From assembly GCF_001693485.1 (NCBI RefSeq), contig NZ_MAXC01000016.1, positions 1-64,000 on the forward strand: a DNA stretch of 64,000 nucleotides, given 5' to 3'. This DNA is from Bradyrhizobium sp. LMTR 3. GTDB taxonomy: Bacteria; Pseudomonadota; Alphaproteobacteria; Rhizobiales; Xanthobacteraceae. Each line of letters starts with the position of its first letter. Within the stretch, counting starts at the first letter, position 1. Below, piece after piece: positions 52,635 through 61,468 of the stretch. The notes below the pieces were generated by a model, which was not told the DNA's origin, did not search any database, and saw only the letters and a list, made by a program, of their open reading frames with translations. Position numbers and translations under genes: made by a program.

Positions 52635-53672
52635 ATGCGATATCTTTTCGCCGCCGTGATTGCTGTGTTCGTAGTCGCGGTGGATTTTGAAAGTTCCGGA
52701 ATCAAGTCAGTATGGACGGCACCATCTTTCGTTGTCGCTGAAGCGCAATCGGAACCCGCCACGACATCGAGTTCTCACACAGGAACTGTGACCGCGTCGG
52801 TCGAGCATTCGCAAGAACCGGACGCAACCAACGCCGTCACCGCGCCACACCAATCGGCAACGACAGCCGATGCCGCGGCTCATGCAGCCGCTGCAGTCAA
52901 CGAGGGATCCGCGCCGCCGAACCCGATCTGCGAAGCGGTCAGGAGTGCCGCTGAGGAACACGATATTCCGATCGGGTTTCTCGTGCGCCTGCTCTGGCAG
53001 GAAAGCAGGTTTAAAGTGGCAGAGGTCAGTTCGGCAGGCGCGCAGGGCATTGCGCAATTCATGCCGCGAACGGCGGTCGAAATGGGCTTGAAAGACCCGT
53101 TCGATCCGCTGCAGGCGATTCCTGCGTCGGCAAGATTTCTTCGCAAGCTTTATAATCAGTTCGGAAATCTCGGGCTTGCGGCGGCAGCCTACAATGCGGG
53201 CGGCGGCAGGATCGAGAAGTGGCTATCGCGGCGCGGTGCCTTGCCGAAGGAAACGCGCGCTTACGTCAAGATCATCACCGGCAACAAGGCCGAGGCCTGG
53301 ACGGATGCAAACAACACTGTCCACATGCCGACGGACCTGCCGGACAAGGCGCCATGTGAAGGCGTCGGCGGCCTGTCGAAGGAAGACCAGATCGCCGAAA
53401 TTCCAGTCGATCTGGCGCCTTCCATCAGCGGAATGGTGCTAAAGGCTGATGTTGCCGAAGAGAGCCACGCGGCTCTCAAGAAGCGGCGAGTTGTTGCAAG
53501 CCGAACCGCAAGGGCCGTACGTACGGCGCTGCGGAACGCACATGCCCGGGCAACCCGGCTGGCAGCAAAGGCTGCGACACGGAAGCCCGGCAAGCAATCC
53601 GCCACCCGCTTTGCATCGGCCGCCGGCAGCGGCAGCCGGACAAAGTCATCGAAAGCATCGCGGGAATTGTAG
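52635..53672 (+). CDS. Lytic transglycosylase (SLT domain)
   Basis: This 345-residue protein has an N-terminal signal or anchor segment (about residues 3-17), a low-complexity Ala/Thr/Ser stretch to about 95, then an SLT domain with the catalytic Glu123 in RLLWQESRF, AGAQGIAQFMP and AAAAYNAGGGRIEKW. It would cleave the glycan strands of peptidoglycan to anhydro-muropeptides. The last 60 residues are very rich in Lys and Arg and could bind wall polymers or nucleic acid. ATG 52635 is preferred; TTG at 52632 is also in frame. Confidence 0.9.
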   Translation: MRYLFAAVIAVFVVAVDFESSGIKSVWTAPSFVVAEAQSEPATTSSSHTGTVTASVEHSQEPDATNAVTAPHQSATTADAAAHAAAAVNEGSAPPNPICEAVRSAAEEHDIPIGFLVRLLWQESRFKVAEVSSAGAQGIAQFMPRTAVEMGLKDPFDPLQAIPASARFLRKLYNQFGNLGLAAAAYNAGGGRIEKWLSRRGALPKETRAYVKIITGNKAEAWTDANNTVHMPTDLPDKAPCEGVGGLSKEDQIAEIPVDLAPSISGMVLKADVAEESHAALKKRRVVASRTARAVRTALRNAHARATRLAAKAATRKPGKQSATRFASAAGSGSRTKSSKASREL

Positions 53673-53701
53673 GCTCGGATCGGCCTGCCAGATGGTGCGC
53701 G

Positions 53702-53731
53702 AAAAAAGCCCGCATTGCTGCGGGCTTTTTT
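53702..53731. terminator. Strong two-way terminator
   Basis: AAAAAAGCCCGCA pairs perfectly with TGCGGGCTTTTTT around a TTGC loop, with an A-run on one side and a T-run on the other. It serves the lytic transglycosylase gene on the plus strand and the His/Tyr-rich gene on the minus strand. Confidence 0.95.
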
Positions 53732-53747
53732 GTCTCGCCGGCCTGTC

Positions 53748-54074
53748 TTACCAGCGGCCGGTGCCGAAGCTGAAGGTTACGCCGGGACCGCCGCCGTAAT
53801 AGCGGGGACCGCCGTAGTACCCGTACCGGCGCGGCGCGTAGTAGCCGTAGCTATCGTAGTACGGGCGATGGTGCCGGTAGCCCCAGTGATGATGGCGATG
53901 GCCCCAGTGGTGATGGCGCCAGTGACGGCGGTGGGCGCTGAAGTCGGTGGAAGACGACCGGGTGACGTCTGTCGAATTCTTCGCCTTCACCGCATTGTCG
54001 GCGGCGTTGGCGGCGGAACCGCCGATCAGCGCAGCAGCACCAACGGCAAATGCGATGGCTAGTTTCTTCATCAT
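53748..54074 (-). CDS. Secreted His/Tyr/Gly-rich protein
   Basis: This 108-residue protein has a signal peptide ending SAANA at about 25. The mature part contains HRRHWRHHHWGHRHHHWGYRH, then YYDSYGYYAPRRYGYYGG and a GGPGVTFSFGTGRW end. Such low-complexity secreted proteins are frequent in rhizobia. The histidine cluster could bind metal; that is inference. CTGGAG precedes the ATG pair. Confidence 0.8.
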   Translation of the reverse strand: MMKKLAIAFAVGAAALIGGSAANAADNAVKAKNSTDVTRSSSTDFSAHRRHWRHHHWGHRHHHWGYRHHRPYYDSYGYYAPRRYGYYGGPRYYGGGPGVTFSFGTGRW

Positions 54075-54249
54075 CGAACTCCAGTGAATGTGTCAACTCT
54101 ACTGAGTCTAATCACCGCGCCGCGATCACGTTCCGTCTGCGACATTAAGATTACGATAGCTGCTTGAACAAACGTTCATGAATATGAATGACAGTTCCTT
54201 CGACGAGAGTAGCGTTGTGCGGCTTCGCATCAGGGCATAAAGATCGACG

Positions 54250-54459
54250 GTGATCGGAAATCAGCGACATTGCAGATGTGGCGCGATCTACCACCGCACC
54301 GAGGCGATGGCGGCCTCGCGCGAGATCGACTGCTTTGAGTGCACGGCTTGCGGTGTCATGCTCGAAAGATGGGACACCGCGTGGGTGCCGAGCTATCGCC
54401 TGATCATGGTTCCAGCGATCAAGCCTGACGAAACGCCGCCGACTGCAAGCGAACCGTGA
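54250..54459 (+). CDS. Small zinc-ribbon-like protein
   Basis: This 69-residue frame begins with GTG and has cysteines arranged as CRC near the start and CFECTAC in the middle, a pattern that could coordinate one zinc. Its stop codon abuts the stop of the convergent gene at 54460 without a gap. There is only a weak ribosome site. No function can be assigned. Confidence 0.5.
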   Translation: MIGNQRHCRCGAIYHRTEAMAASREIDCFECTACGVMLERWDTAWVPSYRLIMVPAIKPDETPPTASEP

Positions 54460-54966
54460 TCATTGCGCTGGACTGATCGCTACTGCGATCGTCTCCTCCG
54501 CCACGCCGCTGACCTGCAGCACGACCGGGCTGGCGTCGAGGTCGAGCCGCACGCTCTTTCGCATGCCAGGGCAATCGCTGCGGCCGGTGCTGCCGACGGA
54601 GCGCGCATAGCGGCCGTTCTGGATGACGTCGATCCAGGCTTCGTCCGACAAAGTGACCTGGTAGGTGCCGGGTTTTGGCAGCGCGGGAAATCGCACCATG
54701 CCGCCGTGCCACCGCTCCGATCGCGGCTTGCGCTCGGGCGGCATCGCGAAGGACGCTTGCGCCGCCGGCTGCAGGCGAATGACCACCGCGCCGGCCGGCA
54801 GCACGGATATCGTGTCGCCCGCTGCGATCGTTGTCTTGTCTGTTGCAACGAACGCGGCGCGCTCGCGCGCGAGCGACCACGCGAATTTTTCGCAACCGTC
54901 GTCGGCAGCCATGGCAGGTCCGAACAAGGCGGTCAGCGCGATGACGACGAGACCTGGGCGAAGCAT
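54460..54966 (-). CDS. Secreted protein at the end of the tup-mod operon
   Basis: This 168-residue protein has a signal peptide ending AMAA at about 21 and a compact domain with KFAWSLARERAAFVATDKT at the start, and SDCPGMRKSV near residue 130. It has two cysteines in the mature part. It follows modA by 9 bases on the same strand and so is probably co-transcribed. No family was recognised; a periplasmic role with oxyanion uptake is a guess from context. Confidence 0.75.
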   Translation of the reverse strand: MLRPGLVVIALTALFGPAMAADDGCEKFAWSLARERAAFVATDKTTIAAGDTISVLPAGAVVIRLQPAAQASFAMPPERKPRSERWHGGMVRFPALPKPGTYQVTLSDEAWIDVIQNGRYARSVGSTGRSDCPGMRKSVRLDLDASPVVLQVSGVAEETIAVAISPAQ

Positions 54967-54975
54967 CGAAATCCC

Positions 54976-55782
54976 CTATTGCGGCAGAGCCGGTGCGGCA
55001 AAGCCGTGTTTTGCGAGCGTGCGCTGGCCTTCCGCCGACAGGATGAAGAGTGCGAATTTGTATGCCGGCACCGAGGCGCCGTTCATCACGGTCAGGCCGT
55101 AGTCGGCGCCGACCGCAAGCGTGTCGGGCAGTCGCACGATCTGCTGCGCCGGATTTTCGCGCTGGGCCGTCAGCGCGTTGGTGCAATAGGTCAGGAAGAT
55201 ATCGGCTGTGCCTTGCGCGACCAGTTCGCCATAGACAGAGCGGCCCTGCGCCGCGGGCGGGCTGGTGGGACCGCCGGTGAGTTGCAGCGCTTTCTTCTCG
55301 AGTGCCGCTGAAGCACTTGGGCTGATCTTCTCGGCCTTCCGAAAAACCTCCCAGGCGTAGTCGCCGGACGGATCGGCCTTCGGCGTCGAGGTACCGAGTT
55401 TTATCTGCGGGTCTAGCATGCGGTCGAGAAGAGACGCCGTGGTGATTTCCAGGCCCGGCCGCACCAATGCGCACAACCGGTTGCGCGCGAACAGCTCCAC
55501 CGACCCGCTGCGTTTCTCCATCACCAAGGCTTGCGGGTGCTCCATGTTGGCGGAAGCGAATACTTCCGCCTTCGCACCCGCGACGATTTCATCTTTCAAC
55601 AAGCCGGACGCGCCGAACCTCGGCTGTACCTTGCCGAGACCTGCGGCTTCGAAAGCCTTTGCCACCTCGGTCAGCGCAGCGCGCAGACTGCCGGCGGCAT
55701 GAAGCAATACTACGTCCTCCGCCATCGCAGGCACGATCGTGATCAGCAGGAACGCTAGCGCTACCGAAGCATGGGCTCGCAT
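54976..55782 (-). CDS. modA: Molybdate-type ABC substrate-binding protein
   Basis: This 268-residue periplasmic protein of the ModA family has a signal peptide ending AMAE at about 21, then VVLLHAAGSLRAALTEVAKAF, FGASGLLKDEI and AKAEVFASANMEHPQAL, all ModA-like. Its ATG shares a base with the tupA stop (TGATG); GTG at 55785 is an alternative. It lacks its own permease and ATPase, so either TupBC serve it too or it works with an unlinked transporter. Binding of molybdate against tungstate cannot be told from sequence. Confidence 0.85.
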   Translation of the reverse strand: MRAHASVALAFLLITIVPAMAEDVVLLHAAGSLRAALTEVAKAFEAAGLGKVQPRFGASGLLKDEIVAGAKAEVFASANMEHPQALVMEKRSGSVELFARNRLCALVRPGLEITTASLLDRMLDPQIKLGTSTPKADPSGDYAWEVFRKAEKISPSASAALEKKALQLTGGPTSPPAAQGRSVYGELVAQGTADIFLTYCTNALTAQRENPAQQIVRLPDTLAVGADYGLTVMNGASVPAYKFALFILSAEGQRTLAKHGFAAPALPQ

Positions 55783-56615
55783 CACGCGCCGGAATCGCTG
55801 GCGTTGGGATAGAACAACTGCTCACCGTTGATCTTGTAATCGGCGATTGCCTTCTGTCCCTCTGATGACACCAGCCAGTCGATGAAGTGCTGACCGAGAT
55901 CCTTCTTGACGCTCGGATGCTTTTCCGGATTCACCAGCATGACGCCGTACTGGTTGAACAGGCGCTTGTCGCCTTCGACGGCAATTCCGAGATCGCCGCG
56001 ATTCTTGAACGACAGCCAGGTGCCGCGATCGGCGAGCACATAGGCATTCGAGGCGGAAGCGGTGTTGAGCGCAGCGCCCATGCCCTGCCCGATCTCCTTG
56101 TACCAGGGACCCTTGTCCTTTGCGATGTCGATGCCGGCGATCTTCCAGAGATTGAGCTCTGCCTGATGCGTGCCGGACTTGTCGCCGCGCGAGATGAAAT
56201 CGGCTCCCTTCGCCTTGATCGCGGAGAGCGCAGCAACGATGTCCTTCGAGCCCTTGATGCCGGCGGGATCGCTCTTCGGGCCGATCAGGATGAAGTCGTT
56301 GTACATCACGGGATGGCGCCTGATGCCAAAACCTTCGGACACGAATTTTTCTTCCGCAGGTTTGGCGTGGACGAACACGACGTCGGCATCGCCGCGGCGG
56401 CCGGTATCGAGCGCCTGTCCCGTGCCCTGCGCTACCACCTTCACGTCGATGCCGGTCCTGGCCTTGAACATCGGCAGGATATGGCCGAACAATCCGGAAT
56501 CCTGCGTCGAGGTGGTCGAAGCCACCACGATCGATTTATCCTGCGCGACGGCGTGGCTTGCGAATGCGAGGGCGGCGGTTGCCGCAATCAGCAGACGGCG
56601 CGTGAGCATGCTCAT
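55782..56615 (-). CDS. tupA: Tungstate ABC transporter substrate-binding protein
   Basis: This 277-residue periplasmic protein has a signal peptide ending HAVAQ at about 25 and the TupA hallmark ASTTSTQDSGLFGHILP. FKARTGIDVKVVAQGTGQAL, GDADVVFVHAKPAEEKFV and VMYNDFILIGPKSDPAGI follow, all family-conserved. Start 56615 has AAGGGAA before it; the frame extends to 56681 through the palindromic repeat. It is the third gene of the tup operon (order B-C-A) and overlaps modA by one base. Confidence 0.93.
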   Translation of the reverse strand: MSMLTRRLLIAATAALAFASHAVAQDKSIVVASTTSTQDSGLFGHILPMFKARTGIDVKVVAQGTGQALDTGRRGDADVVFVHAKPAEEKFVSEGFGIRRHPVMYNDFILIGPKSDPAGIKGSKDIVAALSAIKAKGADFISRGDKSGTHQAELNLWKIAGIDIAKDKGPWYKEIGQGMGAALNTASASNAYVLADRGTWLSFKNRGDLGIAVEGDKRLFNQYGVMLVNPEKHPSVKKDLGQHFIDWLVSSEGQKAIADYKINGEQLFYPNASDSGA

Positions 56616-56636
56616 TTGTTTTCCCTTCTTTAGTTT

Positions 56637-56685
56637 GCGCATGATCTTTTCGGAAAACCGGTAACCACTTTTCCGAATCATGCGC
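56637..56685. repeat. Palindromic element between tupC and tupA
   Basis: GCGCATGAT at 56637-56645 and ATCATGCGC at 56677-56685 are exact inverse copies, and inner arms TTTTCGGAAAACC/GG...ACTTTTCCGAA pair partly. This is a known dispersed palindrome of Bradyrhizobium genomes. Its last base falls in the tupC stop codon, so it was inserted right at the gene end inside an operon. Confidence 0.85.
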
Positions 56686-57413
56686 TAAATCAATAGTTCG
56701 CCGGCGAGGAACGCCCTCGCCTCGGCGGTTTGCGGCGCGTCTAGGAACGATGCGGCTGCGCCGGTTTCGACGATGCGGCCGCGGTGAAGCATGATGATTT
56801 CGCCGGCGAGCCTGCGCGCTTCGCCGAGATCATGGGTCGCCATCACGACCTTGATGTTGCGCTCGCTCACAGTGCGGATGATGTCTTCCACCGCCTTGGT
56901 GGCGATGGGGTCGAGGCTCGCGGTCGGCTCGTCCAGGAACAATACCGCGGGATCGCGCGCCAGCGCGCGTGCCAGCGCCAGGCGCTGCTGCTCGCCGCCG
57001 GAGAGCCTTCGCGCCGCGCGGTCGGCGAGCGCGTGCAGGCCGACCAGTTCGAGCAACTCGGCTATGCGTCGCGCATGCTCCGCGTGCGGGATACCGGCGG
57101 CGCGCAGCGCAAAACGGAGATTGGCGGCCGCGCTGCGCCGGAGCATCGCCGGACGCTGAAACACGATCGCGCGCTTGAGCGGCGGGACAAGTTCGAGGCC
57201 GCCCCAGGTGACGCGCCCGCGCGAAGGTGCCAGCAGCCCCATCGCCAGACGCAAGAGCGTCGATTTGCCTGAGCCGTTGGGGCCGATCAATACCGTCGGC
57301 GGGCCCGACGCCAGCGTGAGCGCGATGTCGTCGAGGATCGTGACGCCGCCGGCCGTAACCGTCACGCCATGGAATTGGATCGGCAGTTCGCTCGAAGGCG
57401 CGCGCATGGTCAT
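56685..57413 (-). CDS. tupC: Tungstate ABC transporter ATP-binding protein
   Basis: This 242-residue ATPase has Walker A GPNGSGKST near residue 43, the signature LSGGEQQRLALARALA, Walker B AVLFLDEPT and the H-loop ATHD. It would power the TupB permease. The start at 57413 overlaps the tupB stop in the four bases ATGA. A long open frame upstream to 58130 is antisense-like sequence through tupB and was not used. Confidence 0.93.
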   Translation of the reverse strand: MTMRAPSSELPIQFHGVTVTAGGVTILDDIALTLASGPPTVLIGPNGSGKSTLLRLAMGLLAPSRGRVTWGGLELVPPLKRAIVFQRPAMLRRSAAANLRFALRAAGIPHAEHARRIAELLELVGLHALADRAARRLSGGEQQRLALARALARDPAVLFLDEPTASLDPIATKAVEDIIRTVSERNIKVVMATHDLGEARRLAGEIIMLHRGRIVETGAAASFLDAPQTAEARAFLAGELLI

Positions 57414-58102
57414 CCCGCCAATCGCTCGCCGGCGCGGCGCATGCTCCAGGCCAACGCGTTGACGACGATCACGATCGAAATCAGCACGAGGCCGAGGCCG
57501 ACCGCGAGCGGCAGGTCGCCTTTGGAAGTTTCCAGCGCAATCGCCGTCGTCATCGTGCGGGTGAAGCCTTCGATGTTCCCGCCGACGATGATGATGGCGC
57601 CGACCTCCGCGGCCGCGCGGCCGAAGCCGGCGAGCAGCGCCGTGACCAAGCTGAAGCGCGCATCCCAGATCAGCGCCATGACGCGGCCGAGGGGCCCGAG
57701 GTTCATCGCGGTGAGTTCGTCGCGGTATTCGATCCAGAGATCCTCGATGGTCTGGCGCGTCAGCGCGGCGATGATCGGCGTGACCAGCACCGTCTGCGCG
57801 ACGATCATGGCGCTCGGGGTGAACAACAGACCGAACGCGCCGAGCGGCCCGGAGCGTGACAGCGCGAGATACACCGCGAGGCCGACGACGACCGGCGGCA
57901 GGCCCATCAGCGCATTGAGCAGAACGATGACGCCCTGGCGGCCGGGGAATCTCGTCAGCGCGATCCAGGCGCCCAAGGGAATGCCGATCAGCGCGGCCAG
58001 CGCCACCGCGGACAGGCTGACATAGAGCGACAGCCGCACGATCGCGAACAGCGCGGGATCGCCGCTGAGGACAAGTTGAAGGGCGGATGGGCCGTCTGGC
58101 AT
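57410..58102 (-). CDS. tupB: Tungstate ABC transporter permease
   Basis: This 230-residue inner-membrane protein has five to six segments and the ABC permease loop EYRDELTAMNLGPLGRVMALIW, with AAAEVGAIIIVGGNIEGFTRTMTTAIA typical of the TupB/ModB type (in consecutive pieces). Start 58102 gives a normal length; the frame is open to 58186. It is the first gene of the operon, and its promoter must lie in the 88-base gap shared with the divergent regulator. Confidence 0.92.
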   Translation of the reverse strand: MPDGPSALQLVLSGDPALFAIVRLSLYVSLSAVALAALIGIPLGAWIALTRFPGRQGVIVLLNALMGLPPVVVGLAVYLALSRSGPLGAFGLLFTPSAMIVAQTVLVTPIIAALTRQTIEDLWIEYRDELTAMNLGPLGRVMALIWDARFSLVTALLAGFGRAAAEVGAIIIVGGNIEGFTRTMTTAIALETSKGDLPLAVGLGLVLISIVIVVNALAWSMRRAGERLAG

Positions 58103-58190
58103 TTGTAATTCCAAAGCTAGGTGCGTACATCTTGCGCAGATAGCAACGATATGGTCAATTTCTGTAGTAACTGCACTCCAATGCATATTA

Positions 58191-59081
58191 ATGCCGATGC
58201 CAGAGCTCCTGACGACCGACGAAGCGGCGGATTATCTGCGGCTCTCCGAGCGCAAGCTCTACGAGCTGGTGGCGAACCGCGAAGTGCCCTGCAGCAAGGT
58301 GACCGGCCGCTGGCTGTTTCCTCGCACGGCGCTGGACCGCTGGGTGTCCGCCGGACTCATTGCGCCTGCTGGCCTGGCACAGGTCGCGTCGCCGATCGTC
58401 GGCGGCAGCCACGATCCGCTGCTGGAATGGGGCTTACGTGAGAGCAATTCCGGCCTCGCCAGCCTGGCCGAAGGCAGCGAGGAAGGCCTGCGCCGGCTGA
58501 TGCGTGGCGAGGTGATGGTCGCGGCGATTCATCTGCACCGGCTCGACGGCGACGACGAGAGAGCCAATGTCGAGGCGATCGCCGATGCGCCGGGCCTGCA
58601 CGATGCGGTCGTGCTCGGCTTTGCGCGGCGCGAGCAGGGCATTCTGGTCGCGTCAGGCAATCCGCTTGATCTAAGCGACATGGCCTCGATCGCGACATCA
58701 CGCGCACGGATGGCGCAACGCCCGGCCGGCGCCGGCGCGCAATTGCTGCTGCTCGCGCTGCTGGCGCGCTCGGATATCGCGCTCGACGATCTGAAACTTG
58801 CAAAACCCGCTTTTCCGACCGGCCCCGACATCGCGCAAGCCATCCGCGCCGGCCGCATCGATTGCGGGATCGCGACGCGGAGCGTGGCGAAATCGGCGGG
58901 ACTCGATTTCCTCCCCGTCACCTGGGAGCGTTTCGACCTCGTGATGCGACAGCGCGACTACTTCATGAAGGGACCGCAGGCGCTGTTCGACTTCATGCGC
59001 GGAGCGGGCTTCCGCGATCGGGCGGCCGAGCTTGGTGGTTATGACGTCAGCGAGGCCGGTGCGGTGCGGCTGGTGAATTAG
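58191..59081 (+). CDS. HTH regulator with periplasmic-binding-like domain
   Basis: This 296-residue one-component regulator has an excisionase/MerR-type HTH (LLTTDEAADYLRLSERKLYE, residues 6-25, to about 55) and a C-terminal PBP-like domain with DLSDMASIATSRARMAQRPAG and GLDFLPVTWERFDLVMRQRDYF. Such C-terminal domains resemble molybdate/tungstate-related binding folds. It is divergent from tupB with 88 bases between, so it probably senses the oxyanion and controls the operon. No good ribosome site precedes the ATG at 58191; a second ATG at 58197 is close. Confidence 0.85.
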   Translation: MPMPELLTTDEAADYLRLSERKLYELVANREVPCSKVTGRWLFPRTALDRWVSAGLIAPAGLAQVASPIVGGSHDPLLEWGLRESNSGLASLAEGSEEGLRRLMRGEVMVAAIHLHRLDGDDERANVEAIADAPGLHDAVVLGFARREQGILVASGNPLDLSDMASIATSRARMAQRPAGAGAQLLLLALLARSDIALDDLKLAKPAFPTGPDIAQAIRAGRIDCGIATRSVAKSAGLDFLPVTWERFDLVMRQRDYFMKGPQALFDFMRGAGFRDRAAELGGYDVSEAGAVRLVN

Positions 59082-59133
59082 AGCGCGGGCTCATTGGCGC
59101 CTAGCCATATATGCGGATCAACACGAGAATTTC

Positions 59134-59889
59134 ATGGAACAGAACGGCCTCTACGATCACCCTGATCTGTACGACTTGATAGCGCCGCCTGATCCGGCCT
59201 TGGAACACTTCTACGTCGAGGTAGCTCGCGAACGAGGTGGCCGCGTCCTCGATCTCGCGTGTGGAAGCGGTCGTCTCACCATTCCGCTGGCCCGATCAGG
59301 CCTACAAGTGACTGGAGGCGATCTATCCGCCAAGATGCTCGAGCATGCGCGACGTTCCGCCGAGGCACAGGCGGTCCAGCTCGATCTGGTGCAGTTGGAC
59401 ATGCGCCATTTCGACCTTAATGGACGCACCTTCGACACCATCATTGTTGCCGTGAATTCGGTTCTGCACCTGCACAGCCTGGACGATTTCAGGGGCTTTT
59501 TTCAATCCGTGGTACGGCACCTGTCACCGAAGGGCAGGCTTGTGTTCGACGCTTTCTTCCCGAATGTGGCCATGCTCAGCAGCGATCCTGACAGACGCCA
59601 ACTGGTCGGATCGATCGTCCATGACACTCAAGGCAAGATAATCGTCGAGGAGACCCTCAGATACGAACCTCTCACCCAAATCAGTCACGTGGATTGGTAT
59701 TGGTCGACGTCGGCAAAGAAGGATTTCTGGAGGACTCCTTTGCAGATGCGAAACATCTTTCCGCAAGAGATGCCGTTGCTAGTAGCATCAGGCGGCCTAC
59801 ATCTCGTCGAGCGCTTTGGTGACTTTGACCGCAGCCCGTTAGCGGCTGGCAGCGCGCGACAAGTATGCGTGTGTGCTGATCAGGGATGA
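59134..59889 (+). CDS. Class I SAM-dependent methyltransferase
   Basis: This 251-residue enzyme has the SAM-binding motif I VLDLACGSGRLTIPLA at about residue 38, the acidic end of strand two in GGDLSAKML, and the post-I/II region QLDMRHFDLNGRTFDTIIV. The substrate is unknown. It stands alone between the tup regulator and the convergent ilvA; its GC is slightly lower than that of its neighbours. The 150 bases after it hold no gene. Confidence 0.88.
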   Translation: MEQNGLYDHPDLYDLIAPPDPALEHFYVEVARERGGRVLDLACGSGRLTIPLARSGLQVTGGDLSAKMLEHARRSAEAQAVQLDLVQLDMRHFDLNGRTFDTIIVAVNSVLHLHSLDDFRGFFQSVVRHLSPKGRLVFDAFFPNVAMLSSDPDRRQLVGSIVHDTQGKIIVEETLRYEPLTQISHVDWYWSTSAKKDFWRTPLQMRNIFPQEMPLLVASGGLHLVERFGDFDRSPLAAGSARQVCVCADQG

Positions 59890-60039
59890 TAAAATAAGTA
59901 CCTACAAGCGGGCGTTGGCCGAGACCTGCAGCAATAGAGCTGGAAGGCCGTTTTGCGATGCACGTGCTTTGCTTGATGTAGAGACGATTCCTGCTTGTGG
60001 CTCTTCTCGGGCGACATGCTTCGCTCGAAAACGCCACGC

Positions 60040-61308
60040 TCATCTTCGCCCCGGCAGCCACGCGACAAACCCCGCTTCGCCCAGCCGCTTCATCACGTCA
60101 TCCAGATGCACGCGATCCCGCGTTTCGATGACGACTTCGAGCAAGGTGCCCTTGGCAGGCAGGTCGGAGAAGGTGCGCTGGTGCGAGACTTCGATGATGT
60201 TGGCGCCGGCTTCGGCGAGTAGCGCCGAGACGGCGGCGAGCTGGCCGGGCCGGTCGACGATGTCGATGGCGATCTGGGTCAGCCGGCCCTCGCGCGCGAG
60301 TTCGCGGGTCAGCACGGAAGCGATCAGCCGGGTATCGATGTTGCCGCCGGTCAGCACAAGGCCGACATTGCGGCCGGCAAATCGCTCCGGCGCGGCCAGC
60401 ACCGCCGCAAGGCCTGTGGCACCGGCGCCCTCGACCACGGTCTTTTCGATCGCTATCAGCATCGCTACCGCGCGCTCGATTTGGTCTTCGGTGACGAGAA
60501 CGATGTCGTCGACGAGATGGCGGATGATCTCGGTAGTGATCCGGCCCGGCACCTTTACCGCAATGCCTTCGGCAAGCGTGTCGCCGCGCATCGGCAGACG
60601 ATCGCCCTTGATGGCGTTGTACATCGACGGATAGAGCTGCGCCTGCACGCCTATGATCTGCAGATCCGGCTTCAGCGACTTGGCCGCGACCGCCATGCCG
60701 GAAATCAGCCCACCACCGCCGATCGGCACCACCAGCGTATCGAGTTGCGGCGCCGCCCGCAGCATTTCGACCGCGATGGTGCCCTGCCCCGCGATGATCA
60801 AGGGATCGTCGTACGGATGGATCATGATCATGCCGTGCGCCTCGCCATGCGTGCGCGCGAATTCGCCGGCCTCCTCCAGTGTCTTGCCGGAGATGATCGT
60901 ATTCGCGCCGTGACGCCGCGTGTTCTCGATCTTCACCATCGGGGTGCCGACCGGCATCACGATGCTAGCGGGAATGCCGAGCCTGTTTGCGTGATAGGCC
61001 ACGCCCTGCGCGTGGTTGCCGGCCGACATCGCGATCACGCCGCACCGCCGCTCCTCCGGCGACAGCGCCAGCAGCCGGTTGAGCGCGCCGCGCTCCTTGA
61101 AGGTCGAGGTGAACTGCAGGTTCTCGAATTTGAGCCAGAGGCTACAGCCGCAGATCTCGCTCAGCGTCCGGCTCTGGTCGCATTCGGTAACGAGGACTGA
61201 GCCAGCAATGGACGCGCCAGCAGCCGTGATGTCCTCGGGCATGACGGCAAGGCGGCCGGGTTCGGAACCGACTTTCGTCGGCGGTACATTTTTAGGAGGA
61301 TTCGGCAT
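60040..61308 (-). CDS. ilvA: Threonine ammonia-lyase with ACT domain
   Basis: This 422-residue PLP enzyme deaminates threonine to 2-oxobutanoate, the first step towards isoleucine. The PLP lysine is Lys71 in FTSTFKERGALN; SAGNHAQGVAY and GGGGLISG (the phosphate cup) follow. A C-terminal ACT-like domain begins near residue 345 (RLTQIAIDIVDRPGQLAAVSALLAEAGANI, in pieces), so allosteric control is likely. Start 61308 gives MPNPPKNV after GAGG; ATG 61242 (MPEDITAAG) and 61398 are alternatives. Confidence 0.92.
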   Translation of the reverse strand: MPNPPKNVPPTKVGSEPGRLAVMPEDITAAGASIAGSVLVTECDQSRTLSEICGCSLWLKFENLQFTSTFKERGALNRLLALSPEERRCGVIAMSAGNHAQGVAYHANRLGIPASIVMPVGTPMVKIENTRRHGANTIISGKTLEEAGEFARTHGEAHGMIMIHPYDDPLIIAGQGTIAVEMLRAAPQLDTLVVPIGGGGLISGMAVAAKSLKPDLQIIGVQAQLYPSMYNAIKGDRLPMRGDTLAEGIAVKVPGRITTEIIRHLVDDIVLVTEDQIERAVAMLIAIEKTVVEGAGATGLAAVLAAPERFAGRNVGLVLTGGNIDTRLIASVLTRELAREGRLTQIAIDIVDRPGQLAAVSALLAEAGANIIEVSHQRTFSDLPAKGTLLEVVIETRDRVHLDDVMKRLGEAGFVAWLPGRR

Positions 61309-61468
61309 TTCGGTGGCCTCGTTGAGAGGCAATCGTATAGGCCTTTTCCGCCCCTTTTGCCTCCCTCGAATCTCGTAAAACTCCCGCCCCATGAACATGG
61401 GTGTCGCAAAAAACTGCCACGGGGTTACACTTGCGCGGGCTGCAGGGACGGGCAGCCGGAGTTTTCAG

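Noticed and set aside
56685..58130. 481-codon frame covering tupC and most of tupB in one reading frame
   Set aside because: Only the tupC part has motifs; tupB is encoded in another frame, and the ATGA overlap at 57410-57413 defines the true start.
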